Positions 31,340 to 40,420 of a stretch of 64,000 nt of DNA are shown here, one piece after another. The position numbers and the translations under genes were made by a program. The notes under the pieces are model-generated. The model saw only the letters and a list, made by a program, of their open reading frames with translations. It ran no database searches and was not told the DNA's origin. The DNA is from Microglena sp. YARC (lineage: Eukaryota > Chlorophyta > Chlorophyceae > Chlamydomonadales > Chlamydomonadaceae): positions 8,497,212 to 8,561,211 of the forward strand of contig CM039462.1 of NCBI GenBank assembly GCA_022414725.1, read 5' to 3'. Every line of letters starts with the position of its first letter. Positions within the stretch are counted from its first letter, which is position 1.

Positions 31340-32420
31340 TAAAAACGATTAAAATAACTGTAGGCTGGCATCATTATTACTAACAGCTGCCTCTACCTGA
31401 AAGTAAAAGGCATGTTGTGTGTAGCTCTTGGGAGGCAGTACGAACTCAGTTAAATTGAAGTGCAAGACGGAACACAGCCAAAAAGTGCATTTCCAGGCCT
31501 GGCCAAGGTGCCTTTGTTGTTTTTTACAGCTTGTGTATCCATCCTGACATTAGTGCCTCTGAATTATGGTTGGATGGTATGCAACAGGTCTCATCAGTAC
31601 AAGAGCAATTTTGAACTTTATACCAAATGCGCCTAAAAATATGGCGTAAACTTTGGCGGATGTGTCCCTCCAATTCTGGTGGGGCTTGACGCCTGGGTCA
31701 AAACAGTGAGCCCGTGGAACTAGGGCCGTCGGCCAGCATTGTGACAGGGTTCACTTCAATACAGTGTGGCGTTGAGTCTGGTTGCGATGGATCTGATGAG
31801 GAGGGGTTGTCCGATGCATGGACAGAGTAGGTAGACATCTTTGCTACATTTGTTCATCCAACTCTGGGCTCCCACCTGAATCTGGTTTGAATTGTTTTGT
31901 CTATCGGCCTTGAGGCTTAGTGTTTGCTGGCAGAATAAACCTAGGTGGTATAAAATTTACCTCACCTGACTCCGAATTTGATTGATACATTTATTTTCGT
32001 CCAACTCTGGGCTGCTCTGTTTCCTTTTACACCTGAATCTGGTTTGAATCGCACAGTCGATCGGCCTTGAGGCTTAGTGTTTGCTGGTAGAATAAACCTA
32101 GGTGGTATAATATCTACCACACCAGACTCTGAATTTGATTGTAACATTCATTTTCATCCGACTCTGGGCTGCTCTATGTTTCCTTTTGACTCACACCTGA
32201 ATATGGTTTGAATGGAAAGGAAACAATTAAAAGGATTCCGCCAATATGTAACTTGAGCGAATTTATGGAGCCCCCCAGTTTCGAAAAATCCGCCATCTTT
32301 AATGGCGTTAAGTGAGTTCTGTCGTTTTGGGGATTTACCGCCAAACCTATTTACCGCCATTTTCTTAAGCGCATCCGGTAATTGTTTGAGGGTTTCACAT
32401 TTAAATGGTTTACTTGTGTA
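31340..32420. other. Non-genic stretch with a ~150-bp tandem duplication
   Basis: From about 31855 to 32215 a unit containing 'actctgggct', 'cacctgaatctggtttgaat' and 'ggccttgaggcttagtgttt' is present two and a half times. A related 'ccaactctgggctgc' block stands at 63240. No ORF supported. Confidence 0.55.
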
Positions 32421-32424
32421 GAAC

Positions 32425-32830
32425 TCAAACATCCAGATCTGAAGTTTACCTTCCAGAAATATGCAGAGTCTTCAATATATCTGTATATGTGACGTATTTT
32501 CGGTGGGAGGCAAATCTCTATGGAAGAAGTGAGCACGATGTAAGGCCCAGTAAATAAATAAACAGTACGCCTTGTTATTTCAATCGATAGAGTTGTTACA
32601 CAGTGAAGACTGAAAAGCAGAGAGTTAACATCGCAACTCGTGCGGCTATATAGAATAGGAAGTCTCCAGGAAGATTCTGAAGACACGTGCAGGCCATAGC
32701 TAGCCTATGGCCTGGCGGCAGGCAACCCGGGTCCTGGGGCACCTGGACCCCGCGCGCACTATGCCAACTCAGTGTCCGACGCAACGGACAGTAACATGTT
32801 ACGAGGCGTGAGGTTGAGGGGGCCAGCCCG
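32425..32830. repeat. Repeat family K, copy 2
   Basis: First block is direct and second block inverted relative to 13270-13640. It ends against a single end of fold-back element I ('gaggcgtgaggttgaggggg') and a G15 run. Confidence 0.6.
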
Positions 32831-33255
32831 TTTGCTTTCACTGGGGCCAACCACCAATAGGGGGGGGGGGGGGGTATCATCTCCCTGGGGGAGGTTTTTG
32901 GGGCTATTCCATGTGTTTTCTGCACGCGTTAATGAACCGGAAGGAGACAGTGGCATGGTTCAGTGTGTAGTTTGGTGCAGAGCTCGAGGGCGCCTACATT
33001 GGAGACACCTAAGCGGGTGAGGTTGGGAAGTGCACTGATAGGTATGGTCCCTGTGGTACCCAATGGAGAGGATATTGTTACAAGCTCAGCAAAAATCAGT
33101 GCCCGAGTGCCGAGACTGAACAGCGCTGGGGCAGCTGGACAGTTTTACCCAATGAACCCAGAGAGAGGAAATTGTAACATACCAAATGTAACAACTGCGT
33201 ACCGGTATATCACTTTATATAAGGCACAGTATCTGTTTGTTATCTACTGCTCCTG

Positions 33256-33449
33256 ATTTGTGTAGTGGTAGACTAAATCGCTTTCAGGACGACGAGTCGG
33301 GGGTTCGATTCCCCCTACGGTCGCTCTTAACGTTGCAGGTCGTTGTCAACCGCGATGGTAGCTTGTCTAGTTGAGGTAGAAGACCGCTCTCTACCTGCGT
33401 ACGACGGGTTGCCTTAACACCACGCCCCACCAGGCGTTAACATTATCAT
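33256..33449 (+). mobile_element. tRNA-derived SINE, head type 2
   Basis: 194 bp with perfect 11-bp TSDs TACTGCTCCTG at 33245-33255 and 33450-33460. The head differs from type 1 (TTTGTGTAGTGGTAGACTAA box A; GGGGGTTCGATTCCCCC box B). The body and 3' end (TGTCAACCGCGATGGTAGC ... CCCCACCAGGCGTTAACATT) are the same family tail. Confidence 0.9.
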
Positions 33450-33459
33450 TACTGCTCCT

Positions 33460-34285
33460 GTCGACACCTACAAGAAGCTGGACCACTCTTACTGGTGGAG
33501 GGGTGGCAATAAGTCAGTAACATGATAGCAATCGAAGCCCAAATTGTCGCCATAGCCGGCTCGGTCGCACAAGTCTATGAGAGGAGCGAGGTTCGATTGT
33601 GTGGAGCTGCTGCAGCCATCAGGTGCAATTGAAATTGAAATTGAAATGGTTACATCCGTGTAGAACCGTTACTCACAGGACGTGAAGTTAAGGACACCAT
33701 AGCGTAGGCCGGAGCTAGCTATAGTCACCGTAGGGCCATCTCAGTAAAAAGAATTACCACTGATGCCTGACCGGCAGGCACCGTAGCCACATATCAGGTG
33801 CAAGCATTATTCTATGTAGCTTGACGCAAGTAGTAATACTCCTCCCCAATTTCTAATGCTTTTTGAGTCTGAGGACTCTAAGCCAATAATTTCTAACGTG
33901 ACGACGTCTCAACTCTCTCAATTCCTTGCAAGAAGACTTGTTGCACCATAGCCTCAACAACAAAACGAGGGCAACTATGTTAATGCGACGCTGGGGGCCT
34001 AGGAACGAAACCTACCATGACTGTGTGACGAACTGACGATGCTGCCGCCATCAAGTGCAACCGACCTGGCAGACTGTACACTGTACAGCCAGGTGCAGGT
34101 GGGCCTCGGCTAGCATCCAGGGCATGAGCTGGCACCACAGAAAATGGAAATATCGCCTCTAGTCTGGACTTGAGTAGGGCAGTGTCGTACCGACGGCTGG
34201 ACCCCCTGCTGGACCCCCAGGCTGGACCCCCCCCCTGGAAGAATGCACAGGAAGGCATCAAGGCACGGGAAGGCAGTAGTCTTGG
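33460..34285. other. Stretch without a supported gene
   Basis: Short ORFs only (for example 33980-34261 minus). Nothing recognisable. Confidence 0.4.
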
Positions 34286-34289
34286 TCAT

Positions 34290-35420
34290 CCCGTTCCCCG
34301 CTCCGCCTTATTGATATTGTTTGCCGCTTATTCGCATTCTCAGCCCCGCACCTTCCTTGGTTTATTACGCTTGAGCAGATCGTTTTGTTGTCCTCCTCCT
34401 GCATCGACAGTTGTGGCCCGTGCCAGTCCATCTGGGGTCGAGGTCGCTTAGGAAGCCTTCGATTCTTTTCTGCTGTCGTGGTGAGCGGGATGTTTGAAGG
34501 ATTAATCCCTGCTCATTTATGCAAATTGACGCTATCGTTGAAGACAGTGAATGCATCCTGACAATTACAGTCTGGTGTGCCCAGGTCCGATTATCAAGGA
34601 TGCAGCTGATGCTCAAGGCAAGCCACGTGATGCACTCCAGGATCCCACCTCTGTCATTGTGTCACCCCAGACCACAGTGGAGTACTGCTGCTGCTTCACA
34701 TATCATCTGTGCTACTCAGAGTAAGTATGTGTGAGTGGCTACGAGGTACGATGCCAACATGTACCTGGTGTATGCCATATGCAGGGATGGTGTCCTACAA
34801 GATGTGCCAAGTCAGGGTTCTGTGGGGTGTATGGTGTGACAATATCATCTAAGTTGGCCAAGTATGTAACGGAAGTGCATATGACGTCTCACCGCATGCG
34901 TATGGTGTCTTCAGCATTTAGGGCACGTACAGGTGAAACCTAGACCCCCCTTGGGGGCAAAGGGTGCAGGCACGTCCAGGTTAAACCTGAGCACTTACAG
35001 GTGAAACCTAGACCCCCCTCGGGGGCAAAGGGTGCAGGCACGTCCAGGTTAAACCTAGGCACGTACAGGTGAAACCCAGACCCCTCTCGGGGGCAAAGGG
35101 TGCAGGCACGTCCAGGTTAAACCTAGGCATGTACAGGTGAAACCTAGACCCCCCTCGGGGGCAAAGGGTGCAGGCACGTCCAGGTTAAACCTAGGCATGT
35201 ACAGGTGAAACCTAGATCCCCCTCGGGGGCAAAGGGTGCAGGTTCGTCGAGGTGAAACCTGGGCACGTACAGGTGAAACCTAGACCCCCTCGGCTCCTTT
35301 TCACTTTTAGTCCTTTATGCCTAGTAGGCAATCCCGGACTTGAACATACATGCTTGGATGGTGAGGATGGGGGTCTTGGTGTGTTTGAAGGCTACACTTT
35401 AAGGGTAGCAAGATAGATAG
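34290..35420 (+). repeat. Repeat family M, copy 3, expanded by a 70-bp tandem array
   Basis: Parallel to copies 1 and 2; best-preserved coding-like frame (PGPIIKDAADAQGK, LQDPTSVIVS). At 34925-35290 it is interrupted by about five units of ~70 bp ('gtacaggtgaaacctagacc', 'cctcgggggcaaagggtgca', 'cacgtccaggttaaacc'), after which M resumes ('cccggacttgaacatacatg'). Confidence 0.75.
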
Positions 35421-35690
35421 GCGACTGCCCCCCCCCCCTCTCCCCCCTCACACACACATGCACACCACACCACACACACGCACACCGCACCCCCAACTGA
35501 TCCAACCACCCGTACCCTCAGTGGCCCACTCCACCAAGCCAAAGATCGTTCAATGGCAACCCACCCACCCCCAAGCTAGAGTGTCCAAACTAAAATACAG
35601 TTAATTAGCAGTTATAGGTGATCTATAAGAAGTTGCTGCTAATTACCACCTGTTCTCATTCAATTGAAATGGTGTCCAATTAGATTACAT
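35421..35690. other. C/A-rich simple-sequence stretch
   Basis: Poly-C and CACACC runs at 35427-35500, then non-coding sequence. Confidence 0.5.
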
Positions 35691-35694
35691 TAAA

Positions 35695-35790
35695 TTTAAT
35701 TGCATTGCATTGCATTACATTACATTAAATTACATTACATAACATTACATTACATTACATTTCATGTTAAAGTCTACTTGACACCGCGAT
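35695..35790 (-). mobile_element. Very short LINE 3' tail
   Basis: An (ACATT)n/(GCATT)n array followed by 'gttaaagtctacttgacaccgcga', the last bases of the LINE 3' UTR at 2540-2565 in the same orientation. Confidence 0.65.
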
Positions 35791-35990
35791 GAATGGATGA
35801 AAGATTGTGTGGATGGGTGGTTGGATGAATGGATTCATGGATTCATATATGGATTAATATATTAATATATATGGATGAATATATTAATATATGAATTAAT
35901 GGCTGATCATCTAATAGCAAAGAGAGTAATGCAGGGCCTGGGTGTCAGTGCCTTGCATGATCTTGCCTGGTGTGTGGGTGCATGCAAAAG

Positions 35991-36199
35991 GTAATGATGA
36001 CGCCTGGTGGGGCGTGGTGTTAAGGGAACCCGTCGTACGCGGGTAGGGAGCGGTCTTCTACCTCAACTGGACAAGCTACCATCGCGGTTGACAACAACCT
36101 GCAACGCCAAGAGCGACCAAAGGGGGGATCGAACCCCCGACTCTTCTTCCTAGTGATTTGTTCTACCACTAGACCAATGTACATCACTGAAAGGGGCTT
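35991..36199 (-). mobile_element. tRNA-derived SINE, head type 2
   Basis: Minus-strand head with TTGGTCTAGTGGTAGAAC box A and GGGGGTTCGATCCCCCC box B. GGGTGCATG repeats flank it (about 35976 and 36199). Confidence 0.85.
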
Positions 36200-36220
36200 G
36201 GGTGCATGAAAGATACATAG

Positions 36221-36583
36221 CTAGCCTGATGGTTGCGGTGTCCTTGCAGATGAGTGATAAGCTATTTGGAAGCAAAACCGTTCCTTTGTTAACAGCCTTT
36301 CGTTTGTATCGATGATTTTTTGGCTGCTTATATGGTTAGCAATCATCGAGCTCTGGCTGCATGGTTCAGTATAATCCAGCGAGACAGGTCTGCAGTTTAA
36401 ACCCTTGCCAGGTTCCCAAATTTCAAACCTGCCATCTTGGGAGAGGTAGAGGACTTCCCTCCGTGCTGTAGCGCGATAGCCCATGCCCAGGCGCAGTAGT
36501 GGTCTGCAAAACCAAAACCCATCATAGTAGCCATTCTCCAGAATGTACGTTGCATGCGAACGGGAGTGTTCCTTCAACCTCAC
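36221..36583 (-). other. Unrecognised 120-codon open frame
   Basis: The minus strand is open with protein-like composition (YYDGFWFCRPLLRLGMGYR, LYLSQDGRFEIWEPGKG) but no domain I can name. The plus strand at about 36285-36365 resembles the 37.05-37.13 kb region, so this may be only a shadow of a repeat. Confidence 0.2.
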
Positions 36584-36749
36584 GCCCTGTGGCAGGGCAT
36601 ATGAATTTTCAATTTCGGTTAGCAGTCAAGATCTCAATGAAGAGCCTGAGTCTCAGTGCCATGCAGGATCTTGCCTGATGTGTGGGTACATTTAAAATAC
36701 CTATATAGCCTGGTGGGCATGGTTTGGTCAGCCCTCCTCAGGTTTTTTT

Positions 36750-36910
36750 CTATCTTTCTGCTCAGACCTCCAAATGACATTCTGAGACCACCATTGAGTT
36801 TTTGTTGACAAAGGCAGGTCGTTGGCACCACTTAAGACCCGTGTGTGTGTGTGTATGGGGGGTGGGTGGGGGGGGCACGGGTGGGAAATGTGGGTGGGTA
36901 TGAGGGATAT
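36750..36910 (+). repeat. Repeat family F, copy 3
   Basis: 'ctgctcagacctccaaatga ... gagaccaccattgag ... gttgacaaaggcagg', then a GT/GGGTGG tail. Confidence 0.65.
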
Positions 36911-37085
36911 TTACTTGTTACCGGCCCTCTGTCTCTGTCTCTATTGGAGAGTCTCCGCCAGTCTTACCCTATAATATAGCTATAATTATGTATAGGTGAT
37001 TGGTTGCATGCAGGAGAGAGGCCTGCCGTCCATCCATCTATCGTGAAGGTGCTTTGTTTAACGGCCTTGTTTGATGTATTGATGA

Positions 37086-37376
37086 TTTGTTTTAGCTGGC
37101 TACCTGGTTAGCAATCAAGAGCTGCCTACTGACCGTTATGTTGCTTCCTGTCCTGCTGGTGCTGGCTTGCTTGCAGACGAACGCCCCATTGGGCCTGTAA
37201 GGGAAGGAAAAGGGAAGAGCTCTACACCAGGGGATGATGATGATGATGCAGTTGGTCGGAAGACAAGGCAGCAGTCGTCCCCCGATAAGGGCCCTGCTGG
37301 ACGCTCTCAACCTGGAAGAGGAGCATCCTCTGGAAGGAGCAGACCACAGCGTAAAAGCTATCAGCAGGATAATAAG
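37086..37376 (+). CDS. Paralogous exon of the 22.2-kb tandem-repeat protein, without repeat expansion
   Basis: Reads AGYLVSNQELPTDRYVASCP, AGAGLLADERPIG, then an acidic/basic stretch (TPGDDDDDAVGRKTRQQ), KGPAGRSQPGRGASSGRS and RPQRKSYQQDNK. It ends at a donor-like AAG|gtaagg (37376). Linker and end align in frame with the 22.2-kb exon, which has seven to eight 31-aa and ten 18-aa units where this has one of each. Upstream, 'gatttgttttag' (ending ~37095) looks like a splice acceptor. No start codon is assigned; function unknown. Confidence 0.5.
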
Positions 37377-37439
37377 GTAAGGCCATCTGCATATTGCCCA
37401 CACAAGCGAGCTCAATCTTAGATGATCAGTTGCGTACAG

Positions 37440-38355
37440 GAGACAACAGCATCAGAGTTTTTTTTATTAGCTGAGAAAGTGTTTTTTGGTAGCTTTCTGG
37501 GTTTAGGCCTCCTCTAGGTACACTCCTGGTGTTTTTAATTAGCGCAAAGCGCCGTTTTGTTTTAGGGGGTTTATAGGGGCGTAGCCCTCCACTTTTGTTG
37601 TTGGGGGGTCCTTTAGGAAACATGCATTTCGCACATGGATGACGGATGTTACACACGTTAGTAACAACTTTGTTAATTCTTTGTTGCGCTTTTTCAAGGA
37701 AAGGAAAGATCTCAAGGCAAGGCAATACCGCAAGGCAACACCAAAAGGCATGTACCGCAAGGCAATACTGCAAGGCATGTACCGCAAGGCAATACCGAAA
37801 GACACGTTTGTAACAACTTTGTAAAGCCTTTGTTGCACTCGTTTTGGCAGAGCTCCCCCTCCTGGGGGGCAGGTGCCCCCAGATTCACCCCATTGTCCAT
37901 TTGTCCGTCCGACCGACGACCGAGACAAAGCCTGATACATCTGCCAACTGTCTCATAACTAACTGGCTTCAGTCAGCTCCATAATTGCCACCTGTCCTTC
38001 CGTTGCCAACACTCTCCGCTAATTTTCCGCGTCGCTTGCGACGCTGCATAGGACTTGTGTGGCTCTAATCATCTAAATATTAAGTCAGAATTTCTGTCGT
38101 CATCTAGGTAGGCCACTGCCTTACGTGCATTTTTTATGATAGCATATTAGCTGAGCGACTTGCTTTATCTGCCGCGCTCAGTGGAACACCGTATATGCTC
38201 TTTTTGCTACCTGAAACTACCCATATTATCAGCAAGAATCACCTAAGTAACAAGTCAGAACGTTGTCATTATCTAGGTTGGCCACTGACAAACATGCATA
38301 GCACTGCTGTGATAGCAGATTAGCAGCATTGGTGCATTCTAGCTGAGCTGCTGGC
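37440..38355. other. Non-genic stretch with small tandem repeats and a segment shared with 51.2 kb
   Basis: 37714-37800 repeats 'aaggcaataccgcaaggca[t/a]'. 37860-38060 is present inverted and diverged at 51185-51360 (shared 'cgtcgcttgcgacgctgcata', 'gccaacactctccgc'). No domain is recognised in either. Confidence 0.45.
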
Positions 38356-38361
38356 TGTAAT

Positions 38362-38690
38362 AAGGCATGAGGTTGAGGCGGCCAGCCTGTATGCTTGCAC
38401 TGGGGCCAACCACCAACCAGAACAAAGAGACTGGTCTATTTGCAACGCTTCTGAACCCAACTTCCCGTATGAAGCTATGAAGACCTGGCATAGTGCTGCC
38501 ATTGAGCGCGGCAGATACAGCAAGTAGTGTAGCTAGAATGCCAGATCTCCATAGCTTGGTCAAACGGGAAGTTGGGCAATGTCTAGAAGCGTTTCAAATA
38601 GACCAGGTCCCTTCGTTCTGGTTGGTGGTTTGCTCCAGAGCAAGCAAAAAGGCTGGCCCCCTCAACCTCGCGCCTCGTAATAAGGCGTAC
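38362..38690. mobile_element. Fold-back element I
   Basis: About 110-bp inverted arms: 'ggcatgaggttgaggcggccagc ... ctggggccaaccaccaacc ... gggaag' and its reverse complement ending 'ggccccctcaacctcgcgcc'. Middle ~100 bp unique. Single ends recur at 32800-32860 and 25705-25745. No transposase. Confidence 0.75.
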
Positions 38691-38699
38691 TAAGGCGTA

Positions 38700-39050
38700 C
38701 CATTTATTGATCCCTTCGTTTTGATAGCGATCCTTGTAGTCACCATAACTGTGACCATCAGAAACTCTTGCCTTCTTGTTAATAGAGAAATAAATTGATG
38801 GAAAAAAAATGTAAATGAAAAGAAGAAATGATTTGTCCGCGTTTACATTATCCTGGTTATATTTTTACTGTTTAAGACAGCGAGCAGTCAAATTGCTGGC
38901 TGAAGTTTGTAACCAAGTTCAAGTTCAAGTTTGAAACTCTCGCCTTCTTGTTACTAGGCGGCTTTGAAGGCGAGTTTGGCAGCAGCAAGCTAGAGAACCT
39001 CAAACAGAACGAACAAACCATCAAGCTTTGCAGCCTAGCTATTCAGGTAT
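38700..39050. other. Stretch without a supported gene
   Basis: A/T-rich; a short 'aactct[t/c]gccttcttgtta' motif occurs twice (38762 and 38937). Nothing else seen. Confidence 0.4.
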
Positions 39051-39051
39051 G

Positions 39052-39205
39052 TATGTATGTTACAGTCCAGGGGTAGGCCAAATAGGCTAAAGGGACTTGC
39101 CCAACTGTATAGGAAGGGTTTAAAAAGAAAATGCATTGATGAACTGAGCCCCAAACAATCGTTTAACCGACGGGGGCCCTGAGTACGTGCTACAGTGATA
39201 ATTTA
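39052..39205 (+). repeat. Repeat family H, copy 3
   Basis: 'gttacagtccaggggtaggc ... gggacttgcccaactgt ... caatcgtttaaccgacggggg'. Confidence 0.7.
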
Positions 39206-39243
39206 ATTCCACAAGTTTCATTCAGGTATTGTAGTGGACAAGT

Positions 39244-39443
39244 AATGATAACGCCTGGTAGGGCGTGGTATTAAGGGAGCCCTGTCTTGAAGCGGTAGAG
39301 AATGGGCTGCTACTTTACCTAGACAGTGCTACCATGGCAGTTGACAGCGACCCACAAACACTAAAGCTCATCCGTAGGGATTTGAACACCGCACCTTCTT
39401 GTTTCAATGAGCTCTACCATTGAGCCATTCGTCGAAACGGAAT
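39244..39443 (-). mobile_element. tRNA-derived SINE, head type 1
   Basis: Minus-strand copy with box A (TGGCTCAATGGTAGAGC) and the common tail (CCCTACCAGGCGTTATCATTAC). No clear TSD by eye. Confidence 0.8.
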
Positions 39444-39463
39444 TTCATATCTTGTATTATTAT

Positions 39464-39625
39464 TGATCATGGAAGCGAGGTTGAGTAAAGTTAAGTGAAG
39501 CTAAGTGAAGTAAAGTAGTATAGATCATGGAAGCGAGGTTGAGTAAAGTTAAGTGAAGCTAAGTGAAGGAAAGTAGTATAGTTCATGGAAGCGAGGTTGA
39601 GTAAAGTTAAGTGAAGTAAAGTAGT
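39464..39625 (+). repeat. ~61-bp tandem repeat, three units
   Basis: 'gatcatggaagcgaggttga' then 'gtaaagttaagtgaagctaa' recurs at about 39466, 39525 and 39582. Followed to 39930 by unremarkable non-coding sequence. Confidence 0.75.
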
Positions 39626-39941
39626 AGAGTAAAGGGGGTCGAGGTTACAAATTGGCAGGAATTCGGTCAAGGGCGTCGAGATCATGGTTTAGGCCATTGG
39701 CACAAAATTTGAGGTCAAGCGGGGTCAAGGTCAGGTCTTAGTCAAGATTGCATCATTGCACCTACTCTTTGATTCAAGTACCGGCCCTCTGGGCGGTACT
39801 CGCAAGTCGGCTGCCTAAGGGGGGCACTTGGAAGGAATAAGAACGTTGTATTACGGGATTATGTAGGTTACCTTGTTTCATGTTGTCTTTCAAAAGGTAT
39901 GATGTTGCATACAGCGTGATGGCAGCTACCTAGGTGTAAAC

Positions 39942-40132
39942 CAGGGTACTACTTAGTGCGCGCAGCAGCGCGGTGCTGGGCTGCCTTTTTGAGCCCCTCT
40001 GCGCGTTTCGCGCAGTTTTTTCAACCCCCTGTGGGCGGCACGCAGAATTTGCGCTTTTTGCACTAAAGCGCTGACCAATTTGACGTTTGTGTGCTTTAAG
40101 CGCTGGCCAATTTGGCAAGAAGTAGTACCTTT
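39942..40132. mobile_element. MITE family B, copy B5
   Basis: CAGGGTACTAC ... GTAGTACCTTT, inverted relative to B3. Flanked by GTGTAAAC (39934-39941) and GTGTACAC (40133-40140), one mismatch in 8 bp. Lies ~290 bp upstream of the next gene. Confidence 0.8.
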
Positions 40133-40420
40133 GTGTACACGTCTGCTCTACATTCATTCACAACCTGAATCTTTGTATAAATGGAGCTGCTACACTGTGT
40201 ATGTATCCCAAGTAAACATTTATAATGTATCTTATTGTAATGCATTTCTGTACAGTTTATATTGTCCCATTTGAGTATGATCAGTCCTCTATCGTATGCT
40301 ATAGCGGATGCTGCTATTCCCATGTTGATATAGCCACACATGTACACAATTCAGATATTTGAAGTAGACATGCGCATCCCTACTTGATTTGCACAGGCGA
40401 CACTACGCCCTGCAGAGCGG

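Noticed and set aside
33256..33449. Genuine tRNA genes at the box A/B sequences
   Set aside because: Heads are joined to a conserved non-tRNA body, recur many times and have TSDs, so they are SINEs.
34925..35290. CRISPR-like array
   Set aside because: Units are contiguous ~70-bp tandem repeats with no unique spacers, in a eukaryotic context.
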